Below are positions 43,107 through 53,014 of a stretch of 64,000 nt of DNA, piece after piece. Both the position numbers and the translations under genes were made by a program. Where the stretch lies: NCBI RefSeq assembly GCF_001704275.1, contig NZ_CP011533.1, forward strand, positions 4,650,001 to 4,714,000, in the 5' to 3' direction. The notes beneath the pieces were generated by a model. It made no database searches, had not been told where the DNA came from, and saw nothing but the letters and a program-made list of their open reading frames with translations. Position 1 is the first letter of the stretch. Each line of letters begins with the position of its first letter. Source of the DNA: Streptomyces noursei ATCC 11455. Its GTDB lineage: Bacteria; Actinomycetota; Actinomycetes; Streptomycetales; Streptomycetaceae.

Positions 43107-44006
43107 TCAGGGCCGCCCCAACTGCGCTGCTATCCGTCCCAGCTGGTCGAGCCGCTGCTCCAGCGTCGGGTGCGAGGACAGCAGCTGGTTGAAGCTCTCC
43201 TTGTTGAACGCCGGGGCGAAGTAGAACGCGTTGAACGGCTGGGCCTTGCGGAGGTCCTCCGTCGGGATCCGCGCGATCTGGCCGGTGACCTTGGTCAGAG
43301 CGGAGGCCAGCGCCGAGGGGCGGCCGGTCAGGAGGGCGGCGGCCCGGTCCGCGGACAGCTCGCGGTAGCGGGAGAGCAGTCTGGTCAGCAGGAAGCTGAT
43401 GGCATAGACGACGACGCTGACGGCGGTGACGATCAGGACGGCGATGGCGGCGTTCTGATCGCGGTTGTTGCGCCCGACACCGCTCCACAGGGCGGCGCGG
43501 GTGATGATGCCGGCCAGGACCCCGAGGAACGACGCGATGGTCATCACCGCGACATCGCGATGGGCGACGTGCGACAGCTCGTGGGCCAGCACGCCCTCCA
43601 GCTCCTCCGGCTCCAGCCGCCTGAGCAACCCGGTCGTCGCGCAGACCATGGAGTTCTGCTGGTTACGGCCGGTGGCGAAGGCGTTCGGTACGTCGGATTC
43701 GGCGATCGCGACCCTCGGCTTGGGCATATCGGCCAGGGCACAGAGCCGGTCCACGGCACCGTGCAACTCGGGCGCCTGTTCCGGCGTGACCTCGTGCGCC
43801 CCCATGCTGTAGGCCGCGATCCGGTCGCTGAACCAGAACTGTGCGACGAACATGCCCCCCGCGATCAGCAGCACCACCACCCAGGCGCCCTTGAGCAGTA
43901 CCACCAGCGCGCTGACCACCACGACGTACAGCAGCCCGATGAAGAACATCGTCATGACCATGCGCGAGGTCAGCCCGCGGTCCGGGGCGAATCGGGTCTG
44001 TGCCAT
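43107..44006 (-). CDS. htpX: Zinc metalloprotease HtpX
   Basis: A 299-residue membrane protease of the M48 family. Two N-terminal helices near residues 17-55 precede the zinc site HELSH (near 147-151), with the third ligand Glu in YRELSADRAAA. Another hydrophobic pair lies between. It degrades misfolded membrane proteins. ATG at 44006 (MAQTRFAPDRG) follows GGAGGA at 5 nt and is preferred over an upstream in-frame ATG. It forms an operon with pspAB. Confidence 0.92.
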   Translation of the reverse strand: MAQTRFAPDRGLTSRMVMTMFFIGLLYVVVVSALVVLLKGAWVVVLLIAGGMFVAQFWFSDRIAAYSMGAHEVTPEQAPELHGAVDRLCALADMPKPRVAIAESDVPNAFATGRNQQNSMVCATTGLLRRLEPEELEGVLAHELSHVAHRDVAVMTIASFLGVLAGIITRAALWSGVGRNNRDQNAAIAVLIVTAVSVVVYAISFLLTRLLSRYRELSADRAAALLTGRPSALASALTKVTGQIARIPTEDLRKAQPFNAFYFAPAFNKESFNQLLSSHPTLEQRLDQLGRIAAQLGRP

Positions 44007-44194
44007 GGCTCCTCCACAACGCACCGCATTTCGCACAGTGCGCCGGCCCGGTCACGCAGTCGTCTCCGCGCGCCGGGTCCCGCACACTGCACCGCTGTCC
44101 TAATTCTCCCTCTTGCCGGCTATATACCGGGTAAAGCCCCGGCCGGGATACCGGAGTGAATCGGGAGGTACGGCCTGAAGTCGAGGAGGGGTGG

Positions 44195-45091
44195 CTATGC
44201 GCCGAGCTGCGCCAGCCCCTCGGTGGCGATCCGCTCGAAGACCGCCGGGTCGGCCGCGAAGACCGAATCCGCGATCGGCCAGTGGATGACCAGTTCCTCG
44301 ATGCCCAGCTCGGCGTGGCGCCCGGCGAAGTCCACGAAGGCGTCCACGGAGTCCAGCGGCTGGTCCGGGGTGAAGCCGGTCAGCATGATCTTGTGGAGCT
44401 CGGCGAAGTCCCGGCCCTGGTCGGCGCACGCCTTGGCCAGCCCCTCGACCTGCCTGCGAATGGCCTCCCGCGACTCGGCCGGGGTGCCGCCCGCGTTCGA
44501 CACCTTGGGGTCACCGGTGGTCACCCACGCCTGCCCGTAGCGGGCCGCCAGCTTCAGCCCGCGCGGGCCGGTGGCCGCCACCGCGAACGGCAGCCGCGGC
44601 CGCTGCACACAGCCGGGGATGTTCCGCACCTCGTCCGCGGAGTAGTGGGTGCCTTCGTAGGAGACGGCGTCCTGGGTCAGCAACTGGTGCAGCAGCGCCG
44701 TGAACTCCGCGAAGCGGTCCGCCCGTTCGCGCGGCGACCAGGGATCCTGGCCGAGCGCGGTGGCGTCGAAGCCGTTGCCGCCGGCGCCGATGCCCAGCGT
44801 GACGCGCCCCTCGCTGATGTCGTCGAGCGAGATCAGCTCCTTGGCGAGGGTGACCGGGTGCCGGAAGTTCGGCGAGGTGACGAGGGTGCCCAGACGTATC
44901 CGCGAGGTCGCGGCGGCAGCCGCGGTCAGCGTCGGGAGGGCGCCGAACCATGCCTGGTCGCGGAAGCTCCGCCAGGACAGGTGGTCGTACGTGTACGCAG
45001 CGTGGAACCCCAGCTCCTCGGCGCGCCGCCATACCTCCTTCCCGCCATCGGACCAGCGTCGGACGGGCAGGATCACTGTGCTCAGTCGCAT
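44195..45091 (-). CDS. LLM-class (F420-dependent-type) oxidoreductase
   Basis: A 298-residue luciferase-like TIM-barrel enzyme. HAAYTYDHLSWR, RIRLGTLVTSPNFRHP and GRVTLGIGAGGNGFDA are typical of the F420-dependent branch. Substrate unknown. It diverges from the HAD phosphatase gene 111 bp away. Confidence 0.85.
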   Translation of the reverse strand: MRLSTVILPVRRWSDGGKEVWRRAEELGFHAAYTYDHLSWRSFRDQAWFGALPTLTAAAAATSRIRLGTLVTSPNFRHPVTLAKELISLDDISEGRVTLGIGAGGNGFDATALGQDPWSPRERADRFAEFTALLHQLLTQDAVSYEGTHYSADEVRNIPGCVQRPRLPFAVAATGPRGLKLAARYGQAWVTTGDPKVSNAGGTPAESREAIRRQVEGLAKACADQGRDFAELHKIMLTGFTPDQPLDSVDAFVDFAGRHAELGIEELVIHWPIADSVFAADPAVFERIATEGLAQLGA

Positions 45092-45202
45092 GTCCCCGAG
45101 CGTACGGTGACTCCGGAGAAAGCCCGCCCGGCCGCGTCCTCGCCCGGCTCATGTGTGACACCCACCGCACGCCTGTACGTGCCGGTACGCGAAGATGGCC
45201 CC

Positions 45203-46162
45203 GTGACTGATGCCCCCGCCGCGCCGCCCCGGCCCATCCGGCTTATCGCCACCGACCTCGACGGCACGCTGCTGCACGACGACAAGACGGTCTCCGACCG
45301 GACGATCGCCGCGCTCGCCGCCGCGGAGGCAGCAGGCATCGAGGTGTTCTTCGTCACCGGGCGCCCGGCCCGCTGGATGGACGTGGTCAGCGATCATGTG
45401 CACGGCCATGGCCTGGCGATCTGCGCGAACGGCGCGGCCGTCGTCGATCTGCACCGGGGTTCGCGCTTCGTCGAGGTCAGCCCCCTGGACCCGGGAGCGG
45501 CGCTCGACGTCGTCCACGCCCTGCGCGACGCGGCCCCCGGCACCACCTTCGCCGTCGAACGCACCGGTGGCATCCACTACGAGCCGCAGTACCCGCCCTT
45601 CCTCGTCGACCCGGCCGCGGTGATCGCACCGGCCGAGAAGCTCCTCGCCGAGGGGTTCGCCGCGTCCCCGGCCCCCGATCCGGCGGACGGCCCCGGCACC
45701 GACGGCCCGTATTCGACCGACTCCGATGTGCCCGGACCGGGCACCGCGGGCGCCACCCGCGCGCACAGCGACGACGGCACCTCCGACCAGCCCGTGCTCA
45801 AGCTGCTCGCGCACCACCCCGACCTGGACCCCGACGCCTTCCTCGCGCTGGCCCGGACCACCGCGGGCCACCTGGCGTCCTTCACCCGGTCCAGCCCCAC
45901 CGCGCTCCTGGAGATCAGCGGCCTGGGCGTCAGCAAGGCCGGCACCCTCGCCCGCTGCTGCGCGGAACGCGGGATCTCACCGGAGGAGGTCGTCGCCTTC
46001 GGCGACATGCCGAACGACATCGAGATGCTCACCTGGGCCGGCACCTCGTACGCCATGGCCAACGCCCACCCGGACGTACTGGCGGCCACCACGCACCGCA
46101 CGGAATCCAACAACGACGACGGCGTGGCGGTCGTGATCGAGCGGATCCTCCAGGAGCGTTGA
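45203..46162 (+). CDS. HAD-superfamily Cof-type phosphatase with internal insertion
   Basis: A 319-residue protein. Motif I is [13 protein letters not shown] near residue 16 and motif IV is FGDMPNDIEM near 270. It resembles the paralogue at 17038, but the cap carries a Pro/Asp/Gly/Ser-rich insertion at about 150-195 (DPADGPGTDG, STDSDVPGPG). The GTG start at 45203 gives the expected N-terminus; ribosome site is weak and a leaderless start is possible. The substrate is unknown. Confidence 0.88.
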   Translation: MTDAPAAPPRPIRLIATDLDGTLLHDDKTVSDRTIAALAAAEAAGIEVFFVTGRPARWMDVVSDHVHGHGLAICANGAAVVDLHRGSRFVEVSPLDPGAALDVVHALRDAAPGTTFAVERTGGIHYEPQYPPFLVDPAAVIAPAEKLLAEGFAASPAPDPADGPGTDGPYSTDSDVPGPGTAGATRAHSDDGTSDQPVLKLLAHHPDLDPDAFLALARTTAGHLASFTRSSPTALLEISGLGVSKAGTLARCCAERGISPEEVVAFGDMPNDIEMLTWAGTSYAMANAHPDVLAATTHRTESNNDDGVAVVIERILQER

Positions 46163-46207
46163 GCCTGCTGTGACGACGGCAGGAGAGTGGCCCGTGACGG
46201 GTCCGGG

Positions 46208-46221
46208 GTTTCACGTGAAAC
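46208..46221. promoter_or_regulatory. parS site 1 of a triple array
   Basis: Perfect GTTTCACGTGAAAC, the ParB-binding chromosome segregation site, in the gap after the HAD gene. Confidence 0.9.
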
Positions 46222-46245
46222 CCCAACTGCGCGCCGTCCCGGACC

Positions 46246-46259
46246 GTTTCACGTGAAAC
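46246..46259. promoter_or_regulatory. parS site 2 of a triple array
   Basis: Perfect GTTTCACGTGAAAC, exactly 38 bp from site 1. Confidence 0.9.
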
Positions 46260-46283
46260 CACGCCCCGCCCCGGTCCGCGCAT

Positions 46284-46297
46284 GTTTCACGTGAAAC
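46284..46297. promoter_or_regulatory. parS site 3 of a triple array
   Basis: Perfect GTTTCACGTGAAAC, exactly 38 bp from site 2. Confidence 0.9.
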
Positions 46298-46378
46298 GCT
46301 CAACTCCCGCGATCGGCCGTGGACATGGGGTGCGGTCCCGGCAGGGTCACGGCGCGCCTGACACAGGAACCCGCTGAA

Positions 46379-46436
46379 GGGGCGACCAGGACGATCGCCA
46401 CCCTTCTGGCGCGGAAGCCCGAGCGATCGTCGCCCC
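46379..46436. terminator. Bulged hairpin between HAD and histidine kinase genes
   Basis: GGGGCGAC-[caggac]-GATCGC pairs with GCGATCGTCGCCCC: 14 bp with one 6-nt bulge. It lies just outside the stop of the convergent kinase gene. Confidence 0.5.
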
Positions 46437-46444
46437 CGCTCCCC

Positions 46445-48190
46445 TCACAACGGCGCCTCCCACGTCACCATCGTCCCCTTGTCACCCGCGCCCAGTCCGG
46501 GGCCGTAGGTGCTGGAGCCGCCCAGGGACTCCGCGCGCTTGGCGAGGTTCTTGAGGCCGCTGCGCCGGCCGCCTTGCGCGATGCCCACCCCGTCGTCGGC
46601 GACGGTCAGCCGGACGCCGGGGGTGCCGTCCGGCAAGTCGACCGTGGCGTCCACCACGACCTCGATCCGGGACGCCTCGGCGTGCCGGAAGGCGTTCGAC
46701 AGCGCCTCGCGCAGCGCGGCGATGAGATTCTTGCCCGCCAGTTCCCCGACCCGGGAGTCGACCGGGCCGACGAACCGCGCCGACGGCTGGAAACCGAGCG
46801 GCACGGCGGCGGTGCCGACCTCCCGCAGCACCCGGGTCCGGAGCCCCGACGGTGCCTCGGCCGGGCTCTGCTGCAGGGCGAAGATCGCGGTCCTGATCTC
46901 CTGGATGGTGATGTCGAGTTCGTCGATGGCCTTGCCGACCCGCCGGGCCACCTCCGGCACCACGGTCTTGCGCTGAGCGCTCTCCAGGATCATCCCCGCC
47001 GCGAACAGCCGCTGGATCACCAGATCGTGCAGGTCGCGGGCGATCCGGTCGCGGTCCTCGTAGACCGCCAGCCGCTCCCGGTCGCGCTGTGCGTCGGCCA
47101 GCACCAGCGCCAGCGCGGCCTGCGCGGCGAACTGGGTGGCCAGGGTCCGCTCGGCGGCGGAGAACGGGCGGGCCCCACGGCCCCGCGGTGTGGCGAGCGT
47201 GCCGAGCACCCGGCCGCCGCTCTTGAGCGGCAGCATCATGCTCGGGCCGAAGCGCGGCGCGAGGTGGGTGACCATGCGCGGATCACTGGCCGAGTCGTCC
47301 ACGAATACCGGCTCACCGGCGAGGAGTTGCTCGGTCACCGGGCTCTCCCGAGGGATCTGGGTCCCCATGATCCCGGTCGGGTCGTCGGCCGACACCGCGA
47401 CGATCTCCAGCCCGCCGTCCTCGTCCGGCAGCAGCACGATGCCGGCCGCCGAATCCGCCAGCTTCTTCGCCTGCTCCGCGACCACCGCGAGCGCATCGTC
47501 GACATCGCTGCCGGCGAGCAGCTCGGTGGTCACCGCCACCGACCCGTCGATCCAGCGCTCCCGCTGCCGGGTCGCCGCGTACAGCCGGGCGTTGCCGATC
47601 GCGATACCGGCCTCGGTGGCCAGCACCCGCACCATGTGCAGGTCCTCTTCGCTGAACTCGCCGCCGCGTTTCTCGGTCAGATAGAGATTCCCGAAGATCT
47701 CGCCCTGGACCCGGATCGGTACCCCGAGGAACGACCGCATCGGCGGGTGGCCCGGCGGGAAGCCGGCCGAGCGCGGATCCTTGGCGAGGTCGGCCAGCCG
47801 CACCGGCTTCGGGTCGTGGATCAGCGCGCCGAGCAGGCCCTTGTGGCCGTCGGGCAGGGCGCCGATGCGCTCGTGCTGCTCCCCGGTCACGCCGTAGGTC
47901 ACGAAGTCCGACAGCCCCTCCCGGGCGTCGTCGATGATCCCGATCGCGGCGTAGCGCGCATTGGCGAGCTCGGCGGCGGTCTCCACGATCCGGTCCAGCG
48001 TGATGTGCAGGTCCAGCCCGGCGCCGACCGTGCGCATCGCCTCCAGCAGCTGTGGCACCCGCGCGGTCAGCTCGGACGACAGCCCGCGGAGACTACGGGT
48101 GGCCTCGGTGGCGGCGTCCATGGGATCCGGGCGTCCGCTACCTCTCCCAATGTCCGGGGGGTCCGGGCGCGATCCTGCCGTGACTGCCAT
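46445..48190 (-). CDS. Orphan sensor histidine kinase with two GAF domains (DevS/DosT-like layout)
   Basis: A 581-residue soluble kinase. GAF domains lie at about residues 55-205 and 225-370. A HisKA_3 dimerisation segment holds His388 (DRIARDLHDLVIQRL). The N-box is at 495-503 (REALSNAFRH) and the G-box is DDGVGI at 532-537. The layout is that of mycobacterial DevS/DosT, which sense oxygen or redox by a heme GAF. Whether heme is bound here is not evident. No response regulator is adjacent. It lies directly downstream of cydCD, which makes a redox role attractive. Confidence 0.87.
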   Translation of the reverse strand: MAVTAGSRPDPPDIGRGSGRPDPMDAATEATRSLRGLSSELTARVPQLLEAMRTVGAGLDLHITLDRIVETAAELANARYAAIGIIDDAREGLSDFVTYGVTGEQHERIGALPDGHKGLLGALIHDPKPVRLADLAKDPRSAGFPPGHPPMRSFLGVPIRVQGEIFGNLYLTEKRGGEFSEEDLHMVRVLATEAGIAIGNARLYAATRQRERWIDGSVAVTTELLAGSDVDDALAVVAEQAKKLADSAAGIVLLPDEDGGLEIVAVSADDPTGIMGTQIPRESPVTEQLLAGEPVFVDDSASDPRMVTHLAPRFGPSMMLPLKSGGRVLGTLATPRGRGARPFSAAERTLATQFAAQAALALVLADAQRDRERLAVYEDRDRIARDLHDLVIQRLFAAGMILESAQRKTVVPEVARRVGKAIDELDITIQEIRTAIFALQQSPAEAPSGLRTRVLREVGTAAVPLGFQPSARFVGPVDSRVGELAGKNLIAALREALSNAFRHAEASRIEVVVDATVDLPDGTPGVRLTVADDGVGIAQGGRRSGLKNLAKRAESLGGSSTYGPGLGAGDKGTMVTWEAPL

Positions 48191-48312
48191 GCCCCGAGCC
48201 TAATAAGGGCCCATTTCCGGGGAAAGTGCAGCTATCCGGCGAGGCCCGGCCACAGGGAGACGGCCGGGCGGGGACGGCCGGGCGGGCGCCCCGCCGAAGG
48301 GCCTCCGGTACG

Positions 48313-51300
48313 TCACGCGGTCAGCGCCGACACCCCGGCGGGCGCCCGACCGGCGTCCGCCGCCGCGCCCCCGGCGGCCACCGTCCGCGGGTACGCGGCA
48401 TCCACCGCCCGTTCGCGCTCCAGCATCCGCCGGAACGGACCGTCGGCCGTGGCCAGCTCCGCATAACCACCGCGCTGCACCACCCGGCCCCGGTCCAGGA
48501 CCAGCACCTCGTCGACCGCGTCCAGCCCGGCGAGCCGGTGCGTGATCAACACCGTCGTACGCCCCTCGGTGGCGGCCAGCAGATCGGCGGTGAGCGCGTC
48601 GGCGGTGGCCAGGTCGAGGTGCTCGGCGGGCTCGTCCAGCACCAGCACCGGGAAGTCCGCGAGCAGCGCACGCGCCAGAGCCAGCCGCTGCCGCTGGCCG
48701 CCGGACAGCCGCGCGCCGTGCTCCCCGACCATGGTGTCCAGGCCGTCGGGCAGCCCGCGCACCCAGTCCGCCAGCCGCGCCCTGCCGAGTGCGTCCCAGA
48801 GGTCCTGGTCGTCGGTGCCGTCCGGGCCGCCGCTCCGATCCCGCCGGGCGAGCCGGAGGTTCTCCCGCAGCGAGCTGTCGAAGAGGTGCGCGTCCTGCGC
48901 ACACAGCCCGACCAGCCGCCGGACCGCGTCGCCGGCCATCTCCTGGGCGTCCGTGCCGGCCAGGGCGTACGCCCCCGCTTCCCGGTCCAGGAAGCGCAGC
49001 AGCACCTGCGCGAGCGTGGTCTTGCCGGATCCGGACGGACCGACGACGGCGAGCCGGCGGCCCGCGGTCAAGGTGAAGCCGACGCCGTCCAGGGCCGGGC
49101 GGTCCTGACCGGGGTGCCGCGCGCTCAACTCGCGCACGGTCAGCGGGAACGGCTCCTCGGGCGCGGTCGCGGGGACCTCCGGTTCGCTGACCGGCGCCGG
49201 GGCGTCCAGCACCTCGAAGACCCGCTCGGCAGCGTGCCGGGTGCGGCGCCGGTACTGCGCGGCCAGCGGCAGCCCGGCCACCGCCTCGAACGCGGCGAGC
49301 GGAGTGAGCACGACGACGGCCAGTGCCACCCCCGCCAGCCGGCCCGTGTGCACCGCCTGGATGCCGACCACCGCGGCGGCGGCCACCGTCAGCCCGCACA
49401 ACAATGCCGAGAGGCCGGCCCCGGCACCGGCCGCGGCGGCCGAGCGGGACGCGATCCGGGTCAGGTCCCGATCCGCCCGGCGCACCTCTTCCGTGCGCGC
49501 CCGCACGGCACCGGCGACCGTCAACTCGGCGGTTCCTGTGAGGAGATCGACGACGCGGGTGGAGAGCACCCCGCGGGCCGGTGCCAGCCGGCGCTCCGCA
49601 CGCCACGCCAACGCACTCGACAGCGCCGGCACCCCGGCCCCGGCGAGCAGCAGCCCGACCGCGAGGATCACCCCGGCCTCCGGCAGCAGCCAGCCGGTGA
49701 AGGCGACGGTGCCGGCGCCGACCAGCAGTGCCGCCCCGACGGGCAGCAGCCAGCGCAGGAAGTAGTCCTGCACCGCGTCGACGTCCGCCACCAGTCGCGA
49801 CAGCAGATCGCCACGGCGGCGTTCCTTCAGCCCGGCCGGGGCCAGCCGCTCCAACCGCCGGAAGACGGCCACCCGGACGTCGGCGAGCATCCGGAACACC
49901 GCGTCGTGCGCCACCAGCCGCTCGGCGTACCGGAACACCGCCCGCCCGATGCCGAACGCCCTGGTCGCGGTCACCGCCACCATCAGATACAGCACCGGCG
50001 GCTCCTGCGAGGCCCGCGAGATCAGCCAGCCGGACGTCGCCATCAGGCCCACCGCGCAGCCCAACGCGAGGCTGCCGAGCAGCAGCGCCAGCCCCAGGCG
50101 CGACCGCCGCGCACGGGCCAGCCCGCGCAGCCGCCGCAGCGCGTTGCCCGCGGCGGCACCGGGAACGGCCTCCCCGTCCGGCAACGGAGCGACGTCCGGC
50201 GTCCGGCCCGGCCCGGCGGGGGAGACCGCGGCGGCCCCCGCGCCCGGCCCGGCGGTCGCCGCGTCCGCCGACTCCACCGGCCCGGCGCCCGACTCCGGCC
50301 CCGCCAACCGCACCGTCCGGTCGGCCACCGCCAGCAGCGCCGGCCGGTGGACGACCATCAGGACCGTGCGTCCGGCCGCGAGCCGACCCACGGCCTCGAC
50401 CAGGGTCTGCTCGGTCTCGCCGTCCAGATTGGCGGTGGGCTCGTCCAGCAGCACGATCGGACGGTCGGCGAGGAAGGCGCGGGCGAGCGCGATGCGCTGC
50501 CGCTGACCGGCGGAGAGACCGGCGCCGGATTCCCCGAGCCGGGTGGCCGTGCCGTCCGGCAGCGCGTCGACGAAGTCCAGCGCCCCGGCCTCGCCCAGGG
50601 CGGCGCGGACCGCCGCGTCATCGGCGTCCGGCCGCACCAGCCGGACGTTCTCGGCGATGGATCCGGCGAAGAGGTGCGGATGCTGCGGTACCCAGGCGAT
50701 CCGGCCGTGCCAGCTGTCGGGGGAGAGGTCGGCGATGTCACGGCCGGCGACGAGGACCCGGCCCTCGGACGGCGCGGTGAAGCCGAGCACGGCGCTCAGC
50801 AGAGTGGACTTGCCGGCGCCCGAGGGGCCGACCAGCGCGACCGTCTCCCCGGGTCGGACCTCGAACGAGGTGGCCGGCAGCGAGGCGGCGGTGCGCCCGG
50901 GGTGGCGGACCACCAGCCCCTCGACGGTCAGTCCGGTACCGTCCGGCGCGGGCGCGGTACCGGGCGTCCGCGGCCGGGTCTCCAGTACGGCGAAGATCTC
51001 GTCCGCCGCCGAGAGCCCCTCGGCCGCGGCGTGGTACTGCGCACCGACCTGCCGCAGCGGCAGATACGCCTCGGGTGCCAGCACCAGCACCATCAGCCCC
51101 GTGGAGAGGTCGAGTTCACCGTGGACCAGGCGCATCCCGATGCCGACCGCGACCAGCGCGACGGAGATGGTGGCGAGGAGTTCGAGCGCGAAGGACGAGA
51201 GGAAGGCGATCCGCAGCGTGCGCAGGGTGGCCCGGCGGTAGGAGCTGGTGATCGCGCGGATGGAGGCGGCCTGGGCCTTGGCCCGGCCGAAGACCTTCAG

Positions 51301-51954
51301 CGTCGGCAGCCCCTCGACGACATCGAGGAAGTGCCCGGACAGCCGGGAGAGCAGCCGCCATTGACGGTCCATCCGCGACTGGGTGGCCCAGCCGATCAGC
51401 ACCATGAAGAGCGGGATCAGCGGCAGGGTGATCACGATCGTCAGCGCGGAGATCCAGTCACCGGTGACGATCCGGGCCAGCACCGCGACCGGCACGACGA
51501 CCGCCAGCCCCAACTGCGGCAGGTAGCGGGCGAAGTAGTCGTCCAGGGCGTCGATGCCGCGGGTGGCCAGCGTGGCCAGCTCCCCGGTCCGCAGCTCCAG
51601 GGTGCCGGCACCCTCCGCGCGACGGATCTCCGCCCCGGGTCCCAGCGCCGCCGCCCGCTCGACCAGTCGCATCCGCAGTTCGGACTTGACCGCCGCGCTG
51701 GCCCGGTGCGCGGCCAGTTCGGTGAGCCAGGAGACCAGCCCCCGGCCGACCGAGACCGCGGCGAGCAGCGCCACGGGGGTGGCCAACGCCCCGAGGGTGC
51801 GCTCCTGTTGGAAGGCTCCGACCACGATCTCCGCGATCAGCATGGCCTGGCCGACGACCAGGCCCGCTCCGGCAAGCCCGAGCACCACCACCGCGACGAG
51901 GAATCCGCGGGTGGCACGGGCGTATCGGAGCAGGCGCGGGTCGACCGGTTTCAC
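48313..51954 (-). CDS. cydCD: Fused CydD-CydC ABC exporter for cytochrome bd assembly
   Basis: A 1213-residue fusion of two ABC half-transporters. Each half has six helices and an ATPase. The first half: Walker A LVGPSGAGKST, signature LSAGQRQRIALARA. The second: VVGPSGSGKTT and LSGGQRQRLALARA. A Pro/Ala/Gly-rich linker near 555-610 joins them. It exports cysteine/glutathione needed to assemble cytochrome bd. The fusion is usual in Streptomyces. GTG at 51954, with GGAAGG upstream, is the centre of a perfect parS palindrome. It is last in the cyd operon, 49 bp after cydB. Confidence 0.93.
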   Translation of the reverse strand: MKPVDPRLLRYARATRGFLVAVVVLGLAGAGLVVGQAMLIAEIVVGAFQQERTLGALATPVALLAAVSVGRGLVSWLTELAAHRASAAVKSELRMRLVERAAALGPGAEIRRAEGAGTLELRTGELATLATRGIDALDDYFARYLPQLGLAVVVPVAVLARIVTGDWISALTIVITLPLIPLFMVLIGWATQSRMDRQWRLLSRLSGHFLDVVEGLPTLKVFGRAKAQAASIRAITSSYRRATLRTLRIAFLSSFALELLATISVALVAVGIGMRLVHGELDLSTGLMVLVLAPEAYLPLRQVGAQYHAAAEGLSAADEIFAVLETRPRTPGTAPAPDGTGLTVEGLVVRHPGRTAASLPATSFEVRPGETVALVGPSGAGKSTLLSAVLGFTAPSEGRVLVAGRDIADLSPDSWHGRIAWVPQHPHLFAGSIAENVRLVRPDADDAAVRAALGEAGALDFVDALPDGTATRLGESGAGLSAGQRQRIALARAFLADRPIVLLDEPTANLDGETEQTLVEAVGRLAAGRTVLMVVHRPALLAVADRTVRLAGPESGAGPVESADAATAGPGAGAAAVSPAGPGRTPDVAPLPDGEAVPGAAAGNALRRLRGLARARRSRLGLALLLGSLALGCAVGLMATSGWLISRASQEPPVLYLMVAVTATRAFGIGRAVFRYAERLVAHDAVFRMLADVRVAVFRRLERLAPAGLKERRRGDLLSRLVADVDAVQDYFLRWLLPVGAALLVGAGTVAFTGWLLPEAGVILAVGLLLAGAGVPALSSALAWRAERRLAPARGVLSTRVVDLLTGTAELTVAGAVRARTEEVRRADRDLTRIASRSAAAAGAGAGLSALLCGLTVAAAAVVGIQAVHTGRLAGVALAVVVLTPLAAFEAVAGLPLAAQYRRRTRHAAERVFEVLDAPAPVSEPEVPATAPEEPFPLTVRELSARHPGQDRPALDGVGFTLTAGRRLAVVGPSGSGKTTLAQVLLRFLDREAGAYALAGTDAQEMAGDAVRRLVGLCAQDAHLFDSSLRENLRLARRDRSGGPDGTDDQDLWDALGRARLADWVRGLPDGLDTMVGEHGARLSGGQRQRLALARALLADFPVLVLDEPAEHLDLATADALTADLLAATEGRTTVLITHRLAGLDAVDEVLVLDRGRVVQRGGYAELATADGPFRRMLERERAVDAAYPRTVAAGGAAADAGRAPAGVSALTA

Positions 51955-51961
51955 GTGAAAC
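51948..51961. promoter_or_regulatory. parS site centred on the cydCD start codon
   Basis: Perfect GTTTCACGTGAAAC. The minus-strand GTG start at 51954-51952 plus AAA is its right half. Confidence 0.92.
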
Positions 51962-51977
51962 CTTCCGTTCTCCCGAG

Positions 51978-51993
51978 CCCCGCCCTGGCGGGG
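51978..51993. terminator. Short hairpin between cydB and cydCD
   Basis: CCCCGCC and GGCGGGG flank two bases. It may reduce read-through from cydAB into cydCD. Confidence 0.4.
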
Positions 51994-52003
51994 CGGGACT
52001 CAG

Positions 52004-53005
<1,002 letters not shown>

Positions 53006-53014
53006 GGTCGCCCC

